A DNA stretch of 64,000 nucleotides from Methylobacterium brachythecii (GCF_014196345.1 NZ_JACIDN010000002.1:558001-622000), one strand, 5' to 3'; counted from the stretch's first letter, positions 25,683 to 36,207 are shown. Notes: generated from the sequence alone by a model not told the origin. A program made the numbers and translations.

Positions 25683-25835
25683 GCCACTCTGCCTTTCCGG
25701 ATCGCTCCGTCAGCGAAACGTCGGCCCGACCGAGTCGGGTTGGCGCTTCAGGATTGTTGCGACGCGCCTTCTTCCGACGAACCCGTATCGCGTTCGTCGG
25801 AGGACGCTCTTGTGATTCATCTTCGGTCGCGAGGC

Positions 25836-26504
25836 TCAGCCCTCGCCGACCGCCTGCTTGTGCTCGAAACCGGGCGCCTGCACGGCAAACTCGGTCTCGC
25901 CTGACCCCGGGCGCCCGGCGCTTGCGACGATGCGCAACAGCGGACGCCCACGGTCAGGAGGGCTCGAAGGCTGCCCCGCCTGCCGGCTGGCCTCGGGGGC
26001 TCGCACGGGCTCGTTGTCCTCGAAGGCCCGCAAGGCCGCCCGACCGCGGCCGAGCCGCGACATCAGCGTGCCGATCGGAATGCCCAGGACCGCGGCGGCG
26101 TCGGCATAGGCCATGCCCTCCAGCGTCACGAGGTGAAGCGCCGCGCGCTGCTCTTCGGGCAGCGTCTCGAAGGCCTTTCGGATCTGCGAGAGACGGACCT
26201 GCCCTTCCTGCGCCGGCAGCGCGACGTCGTCGCTGAGCTGGACCAGAACGTCGGCGTGGCGCGCCTCGACCTTCCTGCGGCGCTGCTCGTCGATGAAGAC
26301 GTTGTGCAGCACGGTCATCATCCAGGTGCGCAGGTTGGTGTTGGCGCGCAGTGAGCTCTTGGCCTCCAGCGCCTTGACCAAAGTGTCGTGGACGAGGTCG
26401 TCCGCCTTCAAGGAATCACGGGTGAGCGAGCGCGCATAACGCCGCAATGGAGGCAGCAGGTCGACGATGTCGGGTCGCTTGGGGCGCGATCGGCTGGGTA
26501 TCAT
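25836..26504 (-). CDS. ECF-type RNA polymerase sigma factor
   Basis: 222 residues. Region 2 is visible as LLPPLRRYARSLTRDSLKADDLVHDTLVKAL with the RTWMMTVLHNVFIDEQRRR segment (residues 15-77). Region 4 has LPEEQRAALHLVTLEGMAYADAAAVLGIPIGTLMSRLGRGRAAL (about residues 115-158). About 60 residues follow region 4, rich in Pro, Arg and Gly, which is longer than in minimal ECF factors. No NepR/PhyR neighbour is seen, so it is not clearly EcfG. The downstream membrane anti-sigma factor suggests envelope stress control. The start at 26504 lacks an obvious Shine-Dalgarno. Confidence 0.87.
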   Translation of the reverse strand: MIPSRSRPKRPDIVDLLPPLRRYARSLTRDSLKADDLVHDTLVKALEAKSSLRANTNLRTWMMTVLHNVFIDEQRRRKVEARHADVLVQLSDDVALPAQEGQVRLSQIRKAFETLPEEQRAALHLVTLEGMAYADAAAVLGIPIGTLMSRLGRGRAALRAFEDNEPVRAPEASRQAGQPSSPPDRGRPLLRIVASAGRPGSGETEFAVQAPGFEHKQAVGEG

Positions 26505-26522
26505 AATGTGTGAACGCCTGGA

Positions 26523-26580
26523 GCCCGGGCGCTAATCCAGGCCCGGGCGTCCACCCACTATAGCACGTGCGCTCGCGCAC
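26523..26580. other. Hairpins between the patatin and sigma-factor genes
   Basis: GCCCGGGC (26523-26530) repeats as its own complement at 26541-26548 with a 10-base loop, and GTGCGC-TC-GCGCAC (26567-26580) forms a second stem. On the minus strand they lie between the patatin stop and the sigma start, so they may end or attenuate read-through. No T-run follows. Confidence 0.4.
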
Positions 26581-26607
26581 ATGAGCCGGGTCGCAGACCC
26601 GTTTGCG

Positions 26608-27747
26608 CTACTGATACGCGCTTCGCAGATCGAGCGTGCTCTCGCGCCCGACGCCGTCGAGGCGCTCAGCGAGCCAGTGCTGCGCCGCCTCGCGGCCTCG
26701 GTCGCGCAGGCGCTCGAGACCGCGCCAGCGGGCGTCGAGGCGGGACGAGGCATCGTAGTCGTCGAGCGCCTCTGTACCGTCGATCCGATGGATGAAGACG
26801 CGCTTGTCCTTCGTTCCGTCGGGCTCCTGACCGGTCAGCACGTCGTGCATCACGTCGATGGCGCGCAATTCCCTCATCAAGTTGGCGTTGAAGGTGATCT
26901 CGTTCAGGCGATTCTGGATCTCCTGGGGCGTTCTCGGAGTCTCGCGCCGCTCCACCGGATTGATCTGGACGATCAAGATGTCGCGCGCGCAGCGTCCCTC
27001 GCCGATATCCTGGTGGAGCGGATAAAGCGCCGGATTGCCGAGATAGCCACCGTCCCAATATGGGACACCGTCGATCTCGACCGCCTGGAACACGGTGGGC
27101 AGGCAGGCCGAGGCCATCAGGTGATCCGCCGTCAGGCCCTCCCGCTCGAACACCGTGAGCTTGCCCGTCCAGACATTGGTGGCCGAAACGAACACATCCG
27201 CCGTGTCCGCATTCCGCAGCCGTTCGAAATCGACGGTTTGTTCGAGAGCCCTGCGCAGCGGATTGATGTTGAGCGGATTGGAGACGTAGGGGCTCGGCGC
27301 CAGCACCTTCATCCAAAACTCGGCGAAGGGGTTGTCCTTGAACGCGCCGACGACGCCGCTGACCACGCCACGCTGGACAGGCCAGAGATCGCCATCGACG
27401 CTGGCATGCCGCCAGAACGTCGCCAGCGCCTCGCGCGCGCCGTCGGGGCCGCCGGCCAGCCAGCCGTCGATCAGCACGACGGCGTTCATGGCGCCGGCGC
27501 TCGCCCCCGTCACCGCGTCGAAACCGAGACGGCCATCCTCGATCAGCGCGTCGAGCACGCCCCAGGTGAAGGCGCCGTGCGCGCCGCCACCCTGCAGGGC
27601 GAGGGCCACTGTCTTCTCGGTCTGCGGGCCGACGAGCGGATTGCGACCGCGTGTCCGAGCCCGAGAGACGGGCTCGGCCTTCGCCGCCCCGCTGGGGACG
27701 ATTGTGGACAGGGCCTTCAGATCGGAAGTCGTGCCGGTTTGAGCCAT
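26608..27747 (-). CDS. Patatin-like phospholipase family protein
   Basis: 379 residues. The patatin fold motifs are complete: oxyanion loop GGGAHG (residues 53-58), nucleophile elbow GASAG with Ser83, and the catalytic DGG with Asp232. The C-terminal ~120 residues contain QIQ-type segments seen in bacterial patatins with a DUF3734-like tail. It would hydrolyse acyl esters such as phospholipids or stored polyester; the location is uncertain, as no signal peptide is seen. Start 27747 (MAQTG) has GAGG six bases upstream. Two 13-bp direct repeats sit just upstream (27766-27798). Confidence 0.83.
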   Translation of the reverse strand: MAQTGTTSDLKALSTIVPSGAAKAEPVSRARTRGRNPLVGPQTEKTVALALQGGGAHGAFTWGVLDALIEDGRLGFDAVTGASAGAMNAVVLIDGWLAGGPDGAREALATFWRHASVDGDLWPVQRGVVSGVVGAFKDNPFAEFWMKVLAPSPYVSNPLNINPLRRALEQTVDFERLRNADTADVFVSATNVWTGKLTVFEREGLTADHLMASACLPTVFQAVEIDGVPYWDGGYLGNPALYPLHQDIGEGRCARDILIVQINPVERRETPRTPQEIQNRLNEITFNANLMRELRAIDVMHDVLTGQEPDGTKDKRVFIHRIDGTEALDDYDASSRLDARWRGLERLRDRGREAAQHWLAERLDGVGRESTLDLRSAYQ

Positions 27748-27765
27748 CCGAACCTCGCAACGATA

Positions 27766-27798
27766 TGCTGCAGTGCAAACTGAAATGCTGCGAAGCAA
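27766..27798. promoter_or_regulatory. Paired 13-bp direct repeats upstream of the patatin gene
   Basis: On the minus strand, TTGC-ACT-GCAGCA (27778-27766) and TTGC-TTC-GCAGCA (27798-27786) are exactly 20 bp apart, about two helical turns, and lie 19-51 bp from the start codon. A third copy, TTGC-ATT-GCAGCA, precedes the small gene at 38816. TGC/GCA-rich sites of this kind are typical of PHA-granule regulators (PhaR), which is only a suggestion here. Confidence 0.45.
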
Positions 27799-28144
27799 TA
27801 AATAGGCTCGGCGCGGGGTGGTTCAAAACGACGGCGTGCATGGCAGTCCGGCGGATACCCCGCTTGCAGCCCTCTCTCGGCATTCTCCCGACCTGCTTTT
27901 GCCGCAATGCGGCGAGCGCTCGACATCGCGCGCTGGATGCGACATGAAGCGCCGCAAAGACCGATGCCGCGCAGGGGCGCCGTCACCCATGCGTCGGTCG
28001 CGGTTGACGGTGGTCGTTACCGCTCACAGCTAAAGCGGTCGCGGGCGCACGCCGCATCGGGTAGAGTGATGCGCGCGGTCTTCGCCCACGGCCACACCCG
28101 ACGAGACCGACGGAAGCGGCCACGTCTCCGAGCCAAGGTCCCAG
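27799..28144. other. Gene-free region upstream of ispG
   Basis: No supported gene is visible. A TTGACG hexamer at 28003-28008 could be a -35 element for ispG, leaving a leader of about 100 bases. No recognisable riboswitch was seen. Confidence 0.35.
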
Positions 28145-29485
<1,341 letters not shown>

Positions 29486-29603
29486 CGGGATCGGCCTTCT
29501 CCAAGGCCGATCTCATGGTTCTCCCCTCGAGCCTCCCGACGCGCCTTCGTCATGCCGATCCGGCAGAATTCGCGACCGGACGCCTGAGTATCGACCGGAT
29601 TCC

Positions 29604-31616
29604 ATGACCCAACCCGTCTCGCCGAGCACGCCCGCTGGCCCGGCCGCAGGGGCACCTCCTCCGGAGGTCGCCGCAGCATCCGGTCCCGCTCCCGGCGAGG
29701 GCGGACCCGTGGCCGCCTCGGCGGGCTCGGTGGATGCCTCCGACGAGGCCGCGCACGGGCATGCGAAGACCGGTTTCTTCACGCTGGCGCTTGGATCGGT
29801 GGGCGTCGTCTACGGCGACATCGGCACCAGCCCGCTCTACGCTTTCCGTGAGGCGCTGGCCCCCTCTCGTGCCGACGGCACGCTGACCAGTGAGGAGGTG
29901 ATCGGCACCACCTCGCTGATCCTCTGGGCGCTGATGTTGATCGTCTCGATCAACTACGTCTCGATCCTGCTGCGCATGGACAACAAGGGCGAGGGCGGCA
30001 TCCTCTCGCTGATGGCCCAGGCGCGCCACGCCCTCGGCGGCTCGCGCCTCGTCTTCATGCTGGGCCTGCTCGGTGCGGCCCTGTTCTACGGCGACTCGGT
30101 GGTGACCCCGGCGATCTCGGTGCTGTCCTCGGTGGAGGGCCTCAAGCTCGTCACCCCGGCCTTCGAGGAGTACGTCCTGCCGATCACCGTGGTGATCATC
30201 ATCGGCCTGTTCCTGGTCCAGAGCCGGGGCACGGCCAAGGTCGCGACCTTCTTCGGGCCGATCATGGCGCTGTGGTTCCTGTCGCTTGCCGTCGCCGCGC
30301 TGCCCCATATCTGGGGCAATCCAAGCGTGTTCTGGGCCTTTAACCCCTGGCACGCCGTGAACTACCTGCTGAACCACGGCTCGTACGCCCTGGTGGCACT
30401 CGGCGCGGTCTTCCTGGCGGTGACCGGGGCCGAAGCGCTCTTCGCCGATCTCGGCCATTTCGGACGCAAGCCGATCCAGTTCGCCTGGCTCGGCTTCGTC
30501 GGCCCGTGCCTGATGCTGAACTATCTCGGCCAGACGGCTTTGATCCTCGCCAAACCCGAGACGACGGACCCGTTCTACCAGCTCGTGCCGGGCTGGGCGC
30601 TGCTGCCGATGGTGATCCTGGCGACGCTCGCCACCGTCACCGCCTCGCAGGCCGTCATCACCGGTGCCTTCTCGCTGTCGCGGCAGGCGATCCAGCTCGG
30701 CATGCTGCCGCGCCTGGAGATCCGGCACACTTCGGAATCGCATTCGGGGCAGATCTACCTGCCGCAGATCAACATGCTGCTCGGCCTCGCCGTGGTGATC
30801 CTGGCGATCGTGTTTCGCACCTCATCGGCACTGGCTGCCGCCTACGGCATCGCCGTGACCGGCACGATGCTGCTGACCGCGAGCATGGCCTACATCGTGC
30901 TGTGGAAGGTGATGCGGCTCGGCCCGGCCCTGTCAGCGCTGATCATGATGCCGTTCATCGTGCTCGAATCGCTGTTCCTGATGTCGAACCTGCTCAAGCT
31001 CCACGAGGGCGGCTACGTGCCGCTGCTGCTCGCCGGCGGCCTGATGCTGATGATGTGGACCTGGGTCCGCGGCGTCGCGATCCTCACCAAAAAGACCCGC
31101 AAGACCGACGTGCCCCTCTCCGAGCTCGTCGGTATGCTCGAGAAGAGCTCTTCGTATCATCACGTGAAGGGCACGGCGGTCTTCCTGACCAGCGATCCCG
31201 AGATCGCTCCGGCCGCCCTCCTCCACAACATGAAACACAACAAGGTCGTCCACGAGAAGAACGTGGTCCTGACCATCGAGACCGTGGACACGCCGCGCTT
31301 CCCGGATTCCGAGCGCGTGCGCATCGAGCCGGTCGGCCCGCATTTCCACCGGGCGGTGATGAGGTTCGGCTACATGGAAACGCCGAACATCCCCAAGGCG
31401 TTGGCGCTGCTGCGCAAGGAGGGCTTCAAGTTCGACATCATGTCGACCTCCTTCTTCCTGTCGCGCCGCTCGATCCGCCCGGCCGCGCATTCCGGCATGC
31501 CGCTCTGGCAGGACCGGATCTTCATCACGCTCGCCAAGAACGCCAACGACGCCACGGACTTCTTCCAGATCCCAACGGGCCGCGTGGTGGAAGTGGGGAC
31601 GCAGGTGACGGTTTAA
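29604..31616 (+). CDS. kup: Low-affinity potassium uptake protein Kup
   Basis: 670 residues of the KUP/HAK/KT family. After a Pro/Ala-rich N-terminus of ~55 residues come [25 protein letters not shown] (first helix, conserved GDIGTSPLY) and about 12 membrane segments, including [23 protein letters not shown]-terminal cytosolic domain of ~180 residues begins around [17 protein letters not shown]. It imports K+ with protons at the inner membrane. It is 118 bp downstream of ispG. A palindromic repeat (31627-31724) follows the stop. Confidence 0.94.
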   Translation: MTQPVSPSTPAGPAAGAPPPEVAAASGPAPGEGGPVAASAGSVDASDEAAHGHAKTGFFTLALGSVGVVYGDIGTSPLYAFREALAPSRADGTLTSEEVIGTTSLILWALMLIVSINYVSILLRMDNKGEGGILSLMAQARHALGGSRLVFMLGLLGAALFYGDSVVTPAISVLSSVEGLKLVTPAFEEYVLPITVVIIIGLFLVQSRGTAKVATFFGPIMALWFLSLAVAALPHIWGNPSVFWAFNPWHAVNYLLNHGSYALVALGAVFLAVTGAEALFADLGHFGRKPIQFAWLGFVGPCLMLNYLGQTALILAKPETTDPFYQLVPGWALLPMVILATLATVTASQAVITGAFSLSRQAIQLGMLPRLEIRHTSESHSGQIYLPQINMLLGLAVVILAIVFRTSSALAAAYGIAVTGTMLLTASMAYIVLWKVMRLGPALSALIMMPFIVLESLFLMSNLLKLHEGGYVPLLLAGGLMLMMWTWVRGVAILTKKTRKTDVPLSELVGMLEKSSSYHHVKGTAVFLTSDPEIAPAALLHNMKHNKVVHEKNVVLTIETVDTPRFPDSERVRIEPVGPHFHRAVMRFGYMETPNIPKALALLRKEGFKFDIMSTSFFLSRRSIRPAAHSGMPLWQDRIFITLAKNANDATDFFQIPTGRVVEVGTQVTV

Positions 31617-31626
31617 GCAATACGCC

Positions 31627-31724
31627 CGTCATTCCGGGGCCGCGCAGCGGAACCCGGGATCCACGACTGGGCGCTGCATCTCGGGTGGATTCCGGGTTCT
31701 CGCCAAGGCGAGCCCCGGAATGAC
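31627..31724. repeat. Palindromic intergenic repeat, family B
   Basis: Left arm CGTCATTCCGGGGC...GCGGAACCCGGGATCCA and right arm TGGATTCCGGGTTCTCGCC...GAGCCCCGGAATGAC are complementary at both ends. The element fills the gap between kup and dapB. It resembles BIME/REP-type repeats common in proteobacteria and is distinct from family A. Confidence 0.7.
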
Positions 31725-31744
31725 AGCGCTCTGAAGGAGTTCGT

Positions 31745-32566
31745 ATGAGTGCGACCAAGGATTCAGCCCTGAAGATCGTCGTCACCGGCGCCGAGGGGCG
31801 CATGGGTCGGATGCTGATCCGCGCCGTCGCCGAGGCCGAGGGTTGCACCCTGTCCGGCGCCATCGAACGCGAGGGCTCGCATGTCGTCGGCCACGATGCC
31901 GGCACGCTGGCCGGTCTCAGCCCACTCGGCGTCGAGGTCAGCGACGATCCGCTGCCGATCTTCGCCGAGGCCGACGCGGTGCTCGACTTCACCGTGCCGA
32001 AAGCCACCGTGGCTTTCGCAGAACTGGCGGCCCAGGCCCGCATCGTCCACGTCGTTGGCACCACCGGCCTGTCGGACTCGGATCTGGAGAAGCTGAAGGC
32101 GGCCTCCTACCACGCCCGCATCGTGCGCTCCGGCAACATGTCGCTCGGGGTGAACCTGCTGGCCTCTCTCGTGCGCAAGGTCGCGGCGACGCTCGGCGAA
32201 GAATTCGACATCGAGGTGCTGGAGATGCATCACCGCATGAAGGTCGACGCACCCTCCGGCACCGCCCTGTTGCTCGGCGAGGCAGCGGCCGAGGGCCGCC
32301 AGGTGGCGCTGTCCGAGACCCGCGTCTCGACCCGCGACGGCCATACGGGCGCGCGGCGGCCCGGCGATATCGGCTTCGCGACCCTGCGCGGCGGCAGCGT
32401 CGTCGGCGACCACAGCGTGATCTTCGCCGGCCCCTCCGAGCGGATCACACTCAGCCACCACGCCGAGGACCGCGCCATCTTCGCACGCGGCGCGCTCAGG
32501 TCCGCGCAATGGGCCTTCGACAAGCCGCCGGGCCTCTACGGCATGGACGACGTGCTTGGGGTTTAG
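31745..32566 (+). CDS. dapB: 4-hydroxy-tetrahydrodipicolinate reductase (DapB)
   Basis: 273 residues. The nucleotide-binding [10 protein letters not shown] lies near residue 15, VGTTGL near residue 105, and the catalytic [14 protein letters not shown] near residue 161. DapB reduces HTPA to tetrahydrodipicolinate with NAD(P)H in lysine and peptidoglycan-precursor synthesis. AAGGAG precedes the start. In relatives dapB is commonly beside gpmA; here ~19 kb of sulfonate-related genes lies between the two. Confidence 0.95.
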   Translation: MSATKDSALKIVVTGAEGRMGRMLIRAVAEAEGCTLSGAIEREGSHVVGHDAGTLAGLSPLGVEVSDDPLPIFAEADAVLDFTVPKATVAFAELAAQARIVHVVGTTGLSDSDLEKLKAASYHARIVRSGNMSLGVNLLASLVRKVAATLGEEFDIEVLEMHHRMKVDAPSGTALLLGEAAAEGRQVALSETRVSTRDGHTGARRPGDIGFATLRGGSVVGDHSVIFAGPSERITLSHHAEDRAIFARGALRSAQWAFDKPPGLYGMDDVLGV

Positions 32567-32587
32567 GCCGCGTGGATGCCTTGAGCA

Positions 32588-32685
32588 TGCTGCGAGAAAG
32601 TGGACACGGCTTTTCGCAGCACGCTCTCACTCATTAAATCGATCATGCTGCGTTTTGATGGGTTCGATCAAAACGCAGCATGATC
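32588..32685. other. Tandem hairpins after dapB
   Basis: First stem: TGCTGCGAGAAAG (32588-32600) with CTTTTCGCAGCA (32610-32621), one bulged G. Second stem: a perfect 19-bp inverted repeat, GATCATGCTGCGTTTTGAT (32641-32659) and 32667-32685, with a 7-base loop. Both stems share TGCTGCG. They lie between convergent genes and can act as a bidirectional terminator. The second stem touches the stop codon of the gene at 32685. Confidence 0.6.
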
Positions 32686-33596
32686 TACGCGCGGAGAGCT
32701 ACGGCCGCAGACCGAAAGGCACCTCCGCCGAGGCCGGCTTCGAGCAAACCGGGGATTTCGGAGGGTGTGTCGGCCACCGCGACGCCCGCCGCCTCCAGGG
32801 CGCGTCGCTTGCCGTCGTAGCTGCCCATGGTCCCCGACACGATCGCGCCGGCATGGCCCATCTTCTTGCCGGGCGGCGAGGCGCGGCCGGCGATGAAGGA
32901 GACCACGGGCTTCGACATGCCCGAGGCGTACTCCGCCGCCGCCTCTTCCATGGCGCCGCCAATCTCGCCGACGAGCACCACGGCACGGGTCTTGGCGTCC
33001 TCGTCGAGGGCCTTGAGGGCATCGCGCGTGGTGGTGCCGATCATCGGATCGCCGCCGATGCCGAGGAAGGCCGACTGGCCGATGCCGGCGCGGGTCAGGT
33101 TGAGGCAGATCAGGGTGCCGAGGCTGCCCGAACGCGAGATCACGCCGACCTCGCCCGGCTGGAAGATGTTCGGGTTGTGCCCCGGCATGATGCCGACGAA
33201 GCCCTCGCCCGGCGTGACGATGCCGGCGGTGTTCGGCCCGATGATGCGGGTGTGGTGGGCTGCCGCCGCGTGATGGATCGCCATCACGTCGCGGGCCGGG
33301 ATGTGCTCGGTGAGGATCACCACGGTCTTGGCGCCGGCTTCGATCGCGTCGACCGCGGCATCGCGCGCCATGGCCGGCGGAATGAACATCACCGCGACGT
33401 CGAACGGCGTCTGCGCCATCGCGGCCTTGGTCGAGGCATAGACGGGCACGCCGAGATGGGTCTCGCCGGCGCGCTTCGGATTGACGCCGGCCACGACCTG
33501 CGTGCCGCACTCCATCATCTTCTCGGTCCAGAAGGTGCCCTGCTTGCCGGTGATGCCCTGGACGAGCACGCGGGCGGACTGGCGATAGATGATCAT
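32685..33596 (-). CDS. CoA ligase alpha subunit, succinyl-CoA synthetase (SucD)-like; candidate sulfoacetate-CoA ligase
   Basis: 303 residues, the size of SucD. The CoA-binding Rossmann domain has VLVQGITGKQGTFWTEKM near residue 10 and VNPKRAGETHLGVPVY near residue 38. The ligase domain carries the phosphohistidine in KKMGHAGAIVSG near residue 243. It is translationally coupled to the beta subunit (ATGA overlap at 33593-33596) and to the acylating aldehyde dehydrogenase upstream. It is not the TCA enzyme by context: no mdh or sucAB is nearby. Together with the beta subunit it is predicted to make sulfoacetyl-CoA with ATP going to ADP, as described for the SauCD enzyme of Bilophila. The substrate is inference. 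Confidence 0.78.
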   Translation of the reverse strand: MIIYRQSARVLVQGITGKQGTFWTEKMMECGTQVVAGVNPKRAGETHLGVPVYASTKAAMAQTPFDVAVMFIPPAMARDAAVDAIEAGAKTVVILTEHIPARDVMAIHHAAAAHHTRIIGPNTAGIVTPGEGFVGIMPGHNPNIFQPGEVGVISRSGSLGTLICLNLTRAGIGQSAFLGIGGDPMIGTTTRDALKALDEDAKTRAVVLVGEIGGAMEEAAAEYASGMSKPVVSFIAGRASPPGKKMGHAGAIVSGTMGSYDGKRRALEAAGVAVADTPSEIPGLLEAGLGGGAFRSAAVALRA

Positions 33597-34735
33597 CGTG
33601 CGGCCTCTCCGCTTGCTGCGTTCACGGCGGCCTGGACCGCATCTTCCATCAGGTCGAAGGGCTCCTGGCCGAGCCCGTCGCGCACGAGGCGCACGGCCTC
33701 GTCTTCGCCGGTTCCGTGGATCGAGAAGAAGACCGGGATGTCCGGGTTCAGCCGCTTCCAGGCGGTGACGACGCCCTCGGCCATCACGTCGGTGCGCGCG
33801 AAGGCGCCGCAGAAATTGACGACGAGGCTCTTCACGCCAGGATTGGACAGCACGAGCTTCAGCGCCGCTTCCGACTTGGTGTAGGCTTCGCCGCCGATCT
33901 CCAGGAAGTTCGCCGGCCGGCCGCCGCAATGGGCGATGACGTCCATGGTCGTCATAGTCAGCCCGGCGCCGTTGGCGAGCACGCCGACATTGCCGTCGAG
34001 CTGGATGAACTTCAGGCCGTTCTCGGCGCCTTGCCGCTCGAGATCGGTCATCGGTTCTTCGGCCGCCTGCAGCGACAGTTCCGGCTGCCGGAAGCCCGCG
34101 GAATCGTCGAGGGTCAACTTGCAGTCCAGCGCCACGACCCGGCCGTCGGCCAGCACCGCGAGGGGGTTGATCTCGATCAGCTCCGCATCGGTCTTGCCGC
34201 TGGTGGCGTAGAGCGCCGCGAGGATCTCGGCGACCTTCTCCTCGGTGCCGCCGAGATCGAGCCCGGCCAGCAGGGCAAGCGCGGCAGCTTCGTCGAAGCC
34301 CTTGTCGGGATCGACGAGGTGCCGGCGTAGCGCGTCGGGACGCGTCGCAGCGACCTCCTCGATGTCCATGCCGCCCTCGGTCGAGAACAGCACCAGCGGG
34401 CGCCGGCTCGCGAAGTCGGTGAGGATCGCGGCGTAGAACTCGCGTGTGATCTTGGCCTGCTCCTCTAGCAGCACCGAGCCGACGGCATGGCCGTCGATGC
34501 TCATGGAGAGGATGCGCTCGGCGACGCTGCGGGCTTCGGCGGCCGAGTTCGCCGGCTTGATGCCGCCGGCCTTGCCGCGCTTGCCGGTAGGCACCTGCGC
34601 CTTGACCATGCAGGGGCCGAGTTCCTCGAAGGCCCGAGCGGCTTCATCGGCCGTCATGCAATGGACCGAGCGCGGTACCGGGATGCCGGCGGGCGCGAGG
34701 ACCCGCGCTTTGGCGACGTGCTCCAAAAAGTTCAT
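33593..34735 (-). CDS. CoA ligase beta subunit, succinyl-CoA synthetase (SucC)-like; candidate sulfoacetate-CoA ligase
   Basis: 380 residues, the size of SucC. The ATP-grasp domain begins AKARVLAPAGIPVPRS and contains CMVKAQVPTGKRGKAGGIK near residue 48, then ELIEINPLAV near residue 190. The C-terminal flavodoxin-like domain has LDGNVGVLANGAGLTMTTMD near residue 255 and NFCGAFARTDVMAEGV near residue 312. The start at 34735 overlaps the aldehyde dehydrogenase stop by four bases, so the three proteins are made as a set. Pairing with an acylating dehydrogenase suggests activation of a carboxylate followed by reduction to an aldehyde; sulfoacetate is the best candidate given Xsc nearby. Confidence 0.78.
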   Translation of the reverse strand: MNFLEHVAKARVLAPAGIPVPRSVHCMTADEAARAFEELGPCMVKAQVPTGKRGKAGGIKPANSAAEARSVAERILSMSIDGHAVGSVLLEEQAKITREFYAAILTDFASRRPLVLFSTEGGMDIEEVAATRPDALRRHLVDPDKGFDEAAALALLAGLDLGGTEEKVAEILAALYATSGKTDAELIEINPLAVLADGRVVALDCKLTLDDSAGFRQPELSLQAAEEPMTDLERQGAENGLKFIQLDGNVGVLANGAGLTMTTMDVIAHCGGRPANFLEIGGEAYTKSEAALKLVLSNPGVKSLVVNFCGAFARTDVMAEGVVTAWKRLNPDIPVFFSIHGTGEDEAVRLVRDGLGQEPFDLMEDAVQAAVNAASGEAAR

Positions 34736-36207
34736 CGGGCGGCCTCCTCGTGTCCGATCCGCTTCCAGTGCGGCCCGAACAGCTCCAGCTCCGTGGGTTT
34801 GTCCTCGGGGATCGGCGTCACGAGGTGGGTGATGTTGAGCATGTGCCGGTAGCTGAGGTTCTCGGAGATCGAGTTCTTCTGCCAGGAGCCGCAGCCCATG
34901 CTCAGGGTGAAGCCGAGGCCCGAATTGAAGCCGCCGCCATTGCCGAATGTGTGGGCGAAGTTGACCAGCACGCGCACCACTTCGAGGTCCTCGGCGAGCT
35001 CGCGCGCCCGGTCCATGTTCTTGGTGTGCAGGCCGCAGGAATGGCCCTTGCCCTGGTGGTTCAGGATCTCGTCGACCCGCGCCTTGGCGGCCTTGAAGTC
35101 GCTGGCGCGATAGACCGTGAGCACCAAAGCGAGCTTCTCGCCCGAGAGCGGATAGGCCTTGCCGACACCAGTCTCCTCCACGAGGAAGAACTTCTTGCTC
35201 TCGGCCTCCTTCGGCAGCTCGAAGGCCTTGGCCAAGATGTCGGCGTCGCGGGCGATGAGGTCGCGGCTGAGCTTGCCCTTCACCCAGAGCCGGTCGACGA
35301 CCCGCTGCTTCTCCTCCGGCGTGCAGAGATAGGCGCCGGCCCGTTCCAGGGCGGCGATGGCCTGGTCGTAAACGGCGTCGACGATGACGACGGCGTTCTC
35401 GGATGAGCACGAGGTCGCGTTGTCGAAGATCTTCGACTCGCAGATCCGCTCGGCGGCCGCGTCGAGATCGGCGGTCTCGTCGATGATCACCGGCACGTTG
35501 CCGGCGCCGACGCCGATGGCCGGCGTGCCGCTCGAATAGGCGCGGCGGACATTGTCCTGCGAGCCCGTCACCACGACGAGGTCGCAGGCCTTCATAAGGG
35601 CCTCGGTGGAATCCTTGGTGACCGGGGAGGGCAGGATCTGCACGAGGTCCTGCGGCAAGCCGATCTTGCCGAGCTCCTCGCGCATCAGGTCGACGATGCG
35701 CGACGTGGTGCGGTAGCCGAGCGGCGAGGGTGCGATGACGATGGCGTTGCGGCCCTTCACGGCCATCATCGCCTTATTGACCGGCGTCGCGCCCGGATTG
35801 GTCGAGGGGGTCACGGCGCCGATCACGCCCATGGGCTTGGCGTATTTCACGAGCCCCTTGGCCTCGTCGCGCTCGATCACGCCGACGGAGGGGGAGCGCA
35901 ACAGGTCGCGCAGCGTCCCGAAGGTCTTGCGCTGCTTCTTGCGAACCTTGTCGGCGACGTTGCCGAGGCCGGTATCCGCGACGGCGAGCTCGGCGAGCTC
36001 ACGGGCATGGTCCGGCTGGTAGAGCGCCCAGGCCAGCGCCCGCACGGCGGCGTCGGCGGTCGCCTGGTCGACATGGGCGAAGTCCCTCTGGGCCGCCCGG
36101 GCCCTGAGCATGACGCCCTCGACGGGTCCAGACTCGATCGGGCTCGGGGTGACGGGGACCGGTTCCTGCCGGTCGACGGAACGCTCTTTGAGACTGACGA
36201 CGGACAT
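34732..36207 (-). CDS. sauS: CoA-acylating aldehyde dehydrogenase; sulfoacetaldehyde dehydrogenase (acylating) candidate
   Basis: 491 residues of the EutE/AdhE-N class. Cofactor-binding and active-site parts are AKPMGVIGAVTPSTNPGATPVNKAMMAVKGRNAIV (about residues 122-156), VVTGSQDNVRRAYSSGTPAIGVGAGNVPVIID, and the catalytic Cys267 in NATSCSSEN. The C-terminal GNGGGFNSGLGFTLSMGCGSWQKNS is typical of SauS-like enzymes. These interconvert an acyl-CoA and an aldehyde with NAD(P)H. In the proposed pathway sulfoacetyl-CoA is reduced to sulfoacetaldehyde, the substrate of Xsc (47-49 kb). It lies 60 bp downstream of a SauU-like transporter. Other short acyl-CoAs cannot be excluded from sequence. Confidence 0.78.
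   Translation of the reverse strand: MSVVSLKERSVDRQEPVPVTPSPIESGPVEGVMLRARAAQRDFAHVDQATADAAVRALAWALYQPDHARELAELAVADTGLGNVADKVRKKQRKTFGTLRDLLRSPSVGVIERDEAKGLVKYAKPMGVIGAVTPSTNPGATPVNKAMMAVKGRNAIVIAPSPLGYRTTSRIVDLMREELGKIGLPQDLVQILPSPVTKDSTEALMKACDLVVVTGSQDNVRRAYSSGTPAIGVGAGNVPVIIDETADLDAAAERICESKIFDNATSCSSENAVVIVDAVYDQAIAALERAGAYLCTPEEKQRVVDRLWVKGKLSRDLIARDADILAKAFELPKEAESKKFFLVEETGVGKAYPLSGEKLALVLTVYRASDFKAAKARVDEILNHQGKGHSCGLHTKNMDRARELAEDLEVVRVLVNFAHTFGNGGGFNSGLGFTLSMGCGSWQKNSISENLSYRHMLNITHLVTPIPEDKPTELELFGPHWKRIGHEEAAR

Noticed and set aside
22144..26504. FecA-FecR-FecI type signalling system
   Set aside because: The receptor has no N-terminal STN domain, the anti-sigma has no FecR-like periplasmic domain pattern I can see, and the sigma/anti-sigma order and spacing are separate from the receptor.
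25836..26504. General stress sigma factor EcfG
   Set aside because: EcfG loci carry nepR and phyR next to it. Here a membrane anti-sigma lies downstream, and no NepR-like small protein is seen.
32685..34735. SucCD as the citrate-cycle succinyl-CoA synthetase
   Set aside because: There is no mdh, sucA or sucB beside it. The subunits overlap an acylating aldehyde dehydrogenase, and gene order is beta then alpha inside a transporter operon divergent from LysR.
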